The position numbers and the translations under genes are program-made. Shown piece after piece: positions 6,570 to 7,301 of a stretch of 7,301 nucleotides of DNA; within the stretch, counting starts at the first letter, position 1, and every line of letters starts with the position of its first letter. The stretch lies in contig JAPOZF010000354.1 in NCBI GenBank assembly GCA_026706165.1, positions 1-7,301 of the forward strand, read 5' to 3'. The stretch is from Gemmatimonadota bacterium (GTDB lineage: Bacteria > Latescibacterota > UBA2968 > UBA8231). The notes beneath the pieces are model-generated. The model made no database searches. It was not told where the DNA came from and worked only from the letters and a program-made list of their open reading frames with translations.

Positions 6570-6600
6570 ATCGTGGAATCCTGTTCGACTTGGTGATGCA

Positions 6601-7301
6601 TTAAATTCTTCGTGCTGCGCCGTCGAGATTCATTTGAACTGCCGTCGCCTGTTCCACCGTCAACTCGAACACGGTGTCGGTCATCCAGCGCTTGAAGCCG
6701 TCATTGTCCATGAACTGTTTGAACAGCTGGTTGTCGTCCTTCATCATTGAGGTCATCACCCGCAGCAAAGCCTTCTCGTGTTCGATACGGGCGTTTTCGG
6801 CGTCCGAATTCTGCCGGGCGTTGCTGTAGGCCGTATCGGCTGCGACGCGCTCGGGGATTGTCCCGGTGATGAGTTGCGCCACGCGGTCAGCGTCTTCCCA
6901 CTCTATGCCGCCGAACAGGTCGTTGAACTGGTCGATGATGTGCGAAAGCCGGTCCAGTTCGGGATCGAAACGGCGGCCGCCCGCGCTCGTCGGCAGGGGC
7001 TCGATTTCGGCGTCCTCGTCGGGCAGCCCGATCCGCTGCATCGCCTGCTTCTCGACCCGGTAGCTCTCCATGTCGATGGCGTCGAGAATGCCCCGGGACA
7101 AATCCTCGTCCCGCGGTGCCGGGAGCTTGGGGATCAGGAAGTTGAGGAAGATCGAACGCAGCTCCCAGGCCGGGTCGGTCCAGGGCAGGATGCAGGACAG
7201 GAAGCTGTAGGTCCGCACGAAGCCCTTGGCCTTGCCCTTGAAATCGCCAGGCGGCCGCTCGCCAATTTCGCGCCCAGGGCAGCGGCGGGCGCATTGTGCT
7301 G
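6601..7301 (-). CDS. hsdR: Type I restriction endonuclease R subunit (HsdR), C-terminal fragment
   Basis: This is the last 232 residues of an HsdR-type subunit; the nuclease and helicase motor domains lie beyond the right edge. In type I systems HsdR translocates and cleaves DNA lacking the host methylation pattern, in complex with HsdM and HsdS. The recognisable C-terminal family pattern runs in order: DFKGKAKGFVRTY, ILPWTDPAWELRSIFLNFL, PKLPAPRDEDLSRGILDAIDM, SYRVEKQAM, a Pro/Ser/Gly linker, ELDRLSHIIDQFNDLFG, ARIEHEKALLRVM, and the terminal LFKQFMDNDGFKRWMTDTVFELT. The frame stays open from a GTG at 7218 to the edge, and residues upstream of that GTG (DFKGKAKGF) match the family, so this is an internal part of a longer gene and not a start. 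The stop is TAA at 6603-6601. It converges on the SIR2 gene. Sampled GC is higher here (about 65-73%) than in the SIR2 gene. No HsdM or HsdS is in view. Confidence 0.88.
   Translation of the reverse strand, partial: AQCARRCPGREIGERPPGDFKGKAKGFVRTYSFLSCILPWTDPAWELRSIFLNFLIPKLPAPRDEDLSRGILDAIDMESYRVEKQAMQRIGLPDEDAEIEPLPTSAGGRRFDPELDRLSHIIDQFNDLFGGIEWEDADRVAQLITGTIPERVAADTAYSNARQNSDAENARIEHEKALLRVMTSMMKDDNQLFKQFMDNDGFKRWMTDTVFELTVEQATAVQMNLDGAARRI

Noticed and set aside
7216..7218. GTG as a start giving a 205-residue stand-alone protein on the minus strand.
   Set aside because: The frame continues upstream with the HsdR-family DFKGKAKGF block to the window edge, so the GTG is an internal valine codon.

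Overview
The window is GC-rich DNA from a proteobacterium, most likely an alphaproteobacterium. The evidence is strong use of GC-ending codons, weak or unrecognisable sigma70-type promoters, and the style of the relaxase and type I restriction fragments. It looks like the accessory part of a plasmid or integrative conjugative element rather than core chromosome. No organism name can be read from the sequence itself.

Layout. Positions 1-408 (minus strand) hold the first 136 residues of a MobF (TrwC/TraI-type) conjugative relaxase that runs off the left edge. Positions 409-538 are its upstream region, with a small inverted repeat and a helically phased direct repeat. Positions 539-949 (minus) encode a small Tyr/Gln-rich lipoprotein. 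After a divergent intergenic region (950-1191), two large plus-strand genes follow: an ApeA-like HEPN protein of 485 residues (1192-2649) with an intact R-x4-H ribonuclease motif, and a 1221-residue protein (2839-6504) with an N-terminal SIR2 NADase domain and a very long, probably helical C-terminal region. The 189-base spacer between them has two competing coding-like readings on opposite strands, and neither is convincing. Facing them on the minus strand, 6601-7301 encodes the C-terminal 232 residues of a type I restriction endonuclease R subunit (HsdR), entering from the right edge.

Interpretation. The HEPN and SIR2 genes are the same way round and close together, and both belong to effector classes used in phage defence: RNA cleavage and NAD+ depletion. 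Flanked by a relaxase and a restriction enzyme, they look like defence cargo on a conjugative element. A pairing of an ApeA-like HEPN protein with a DSR1-like SIR2 protein is the strongest candidate here for an undescribed two-gene system. The link rests on adjacency alone, and each gene could act independently. Base composition supports a cargo reading: the relaxase fragment reaches about 80% GC in sampled lines, while the lipoprotein, HEPN and SIR2 genes are mostly in the 50s and fall lower near the SIR2 3' end.
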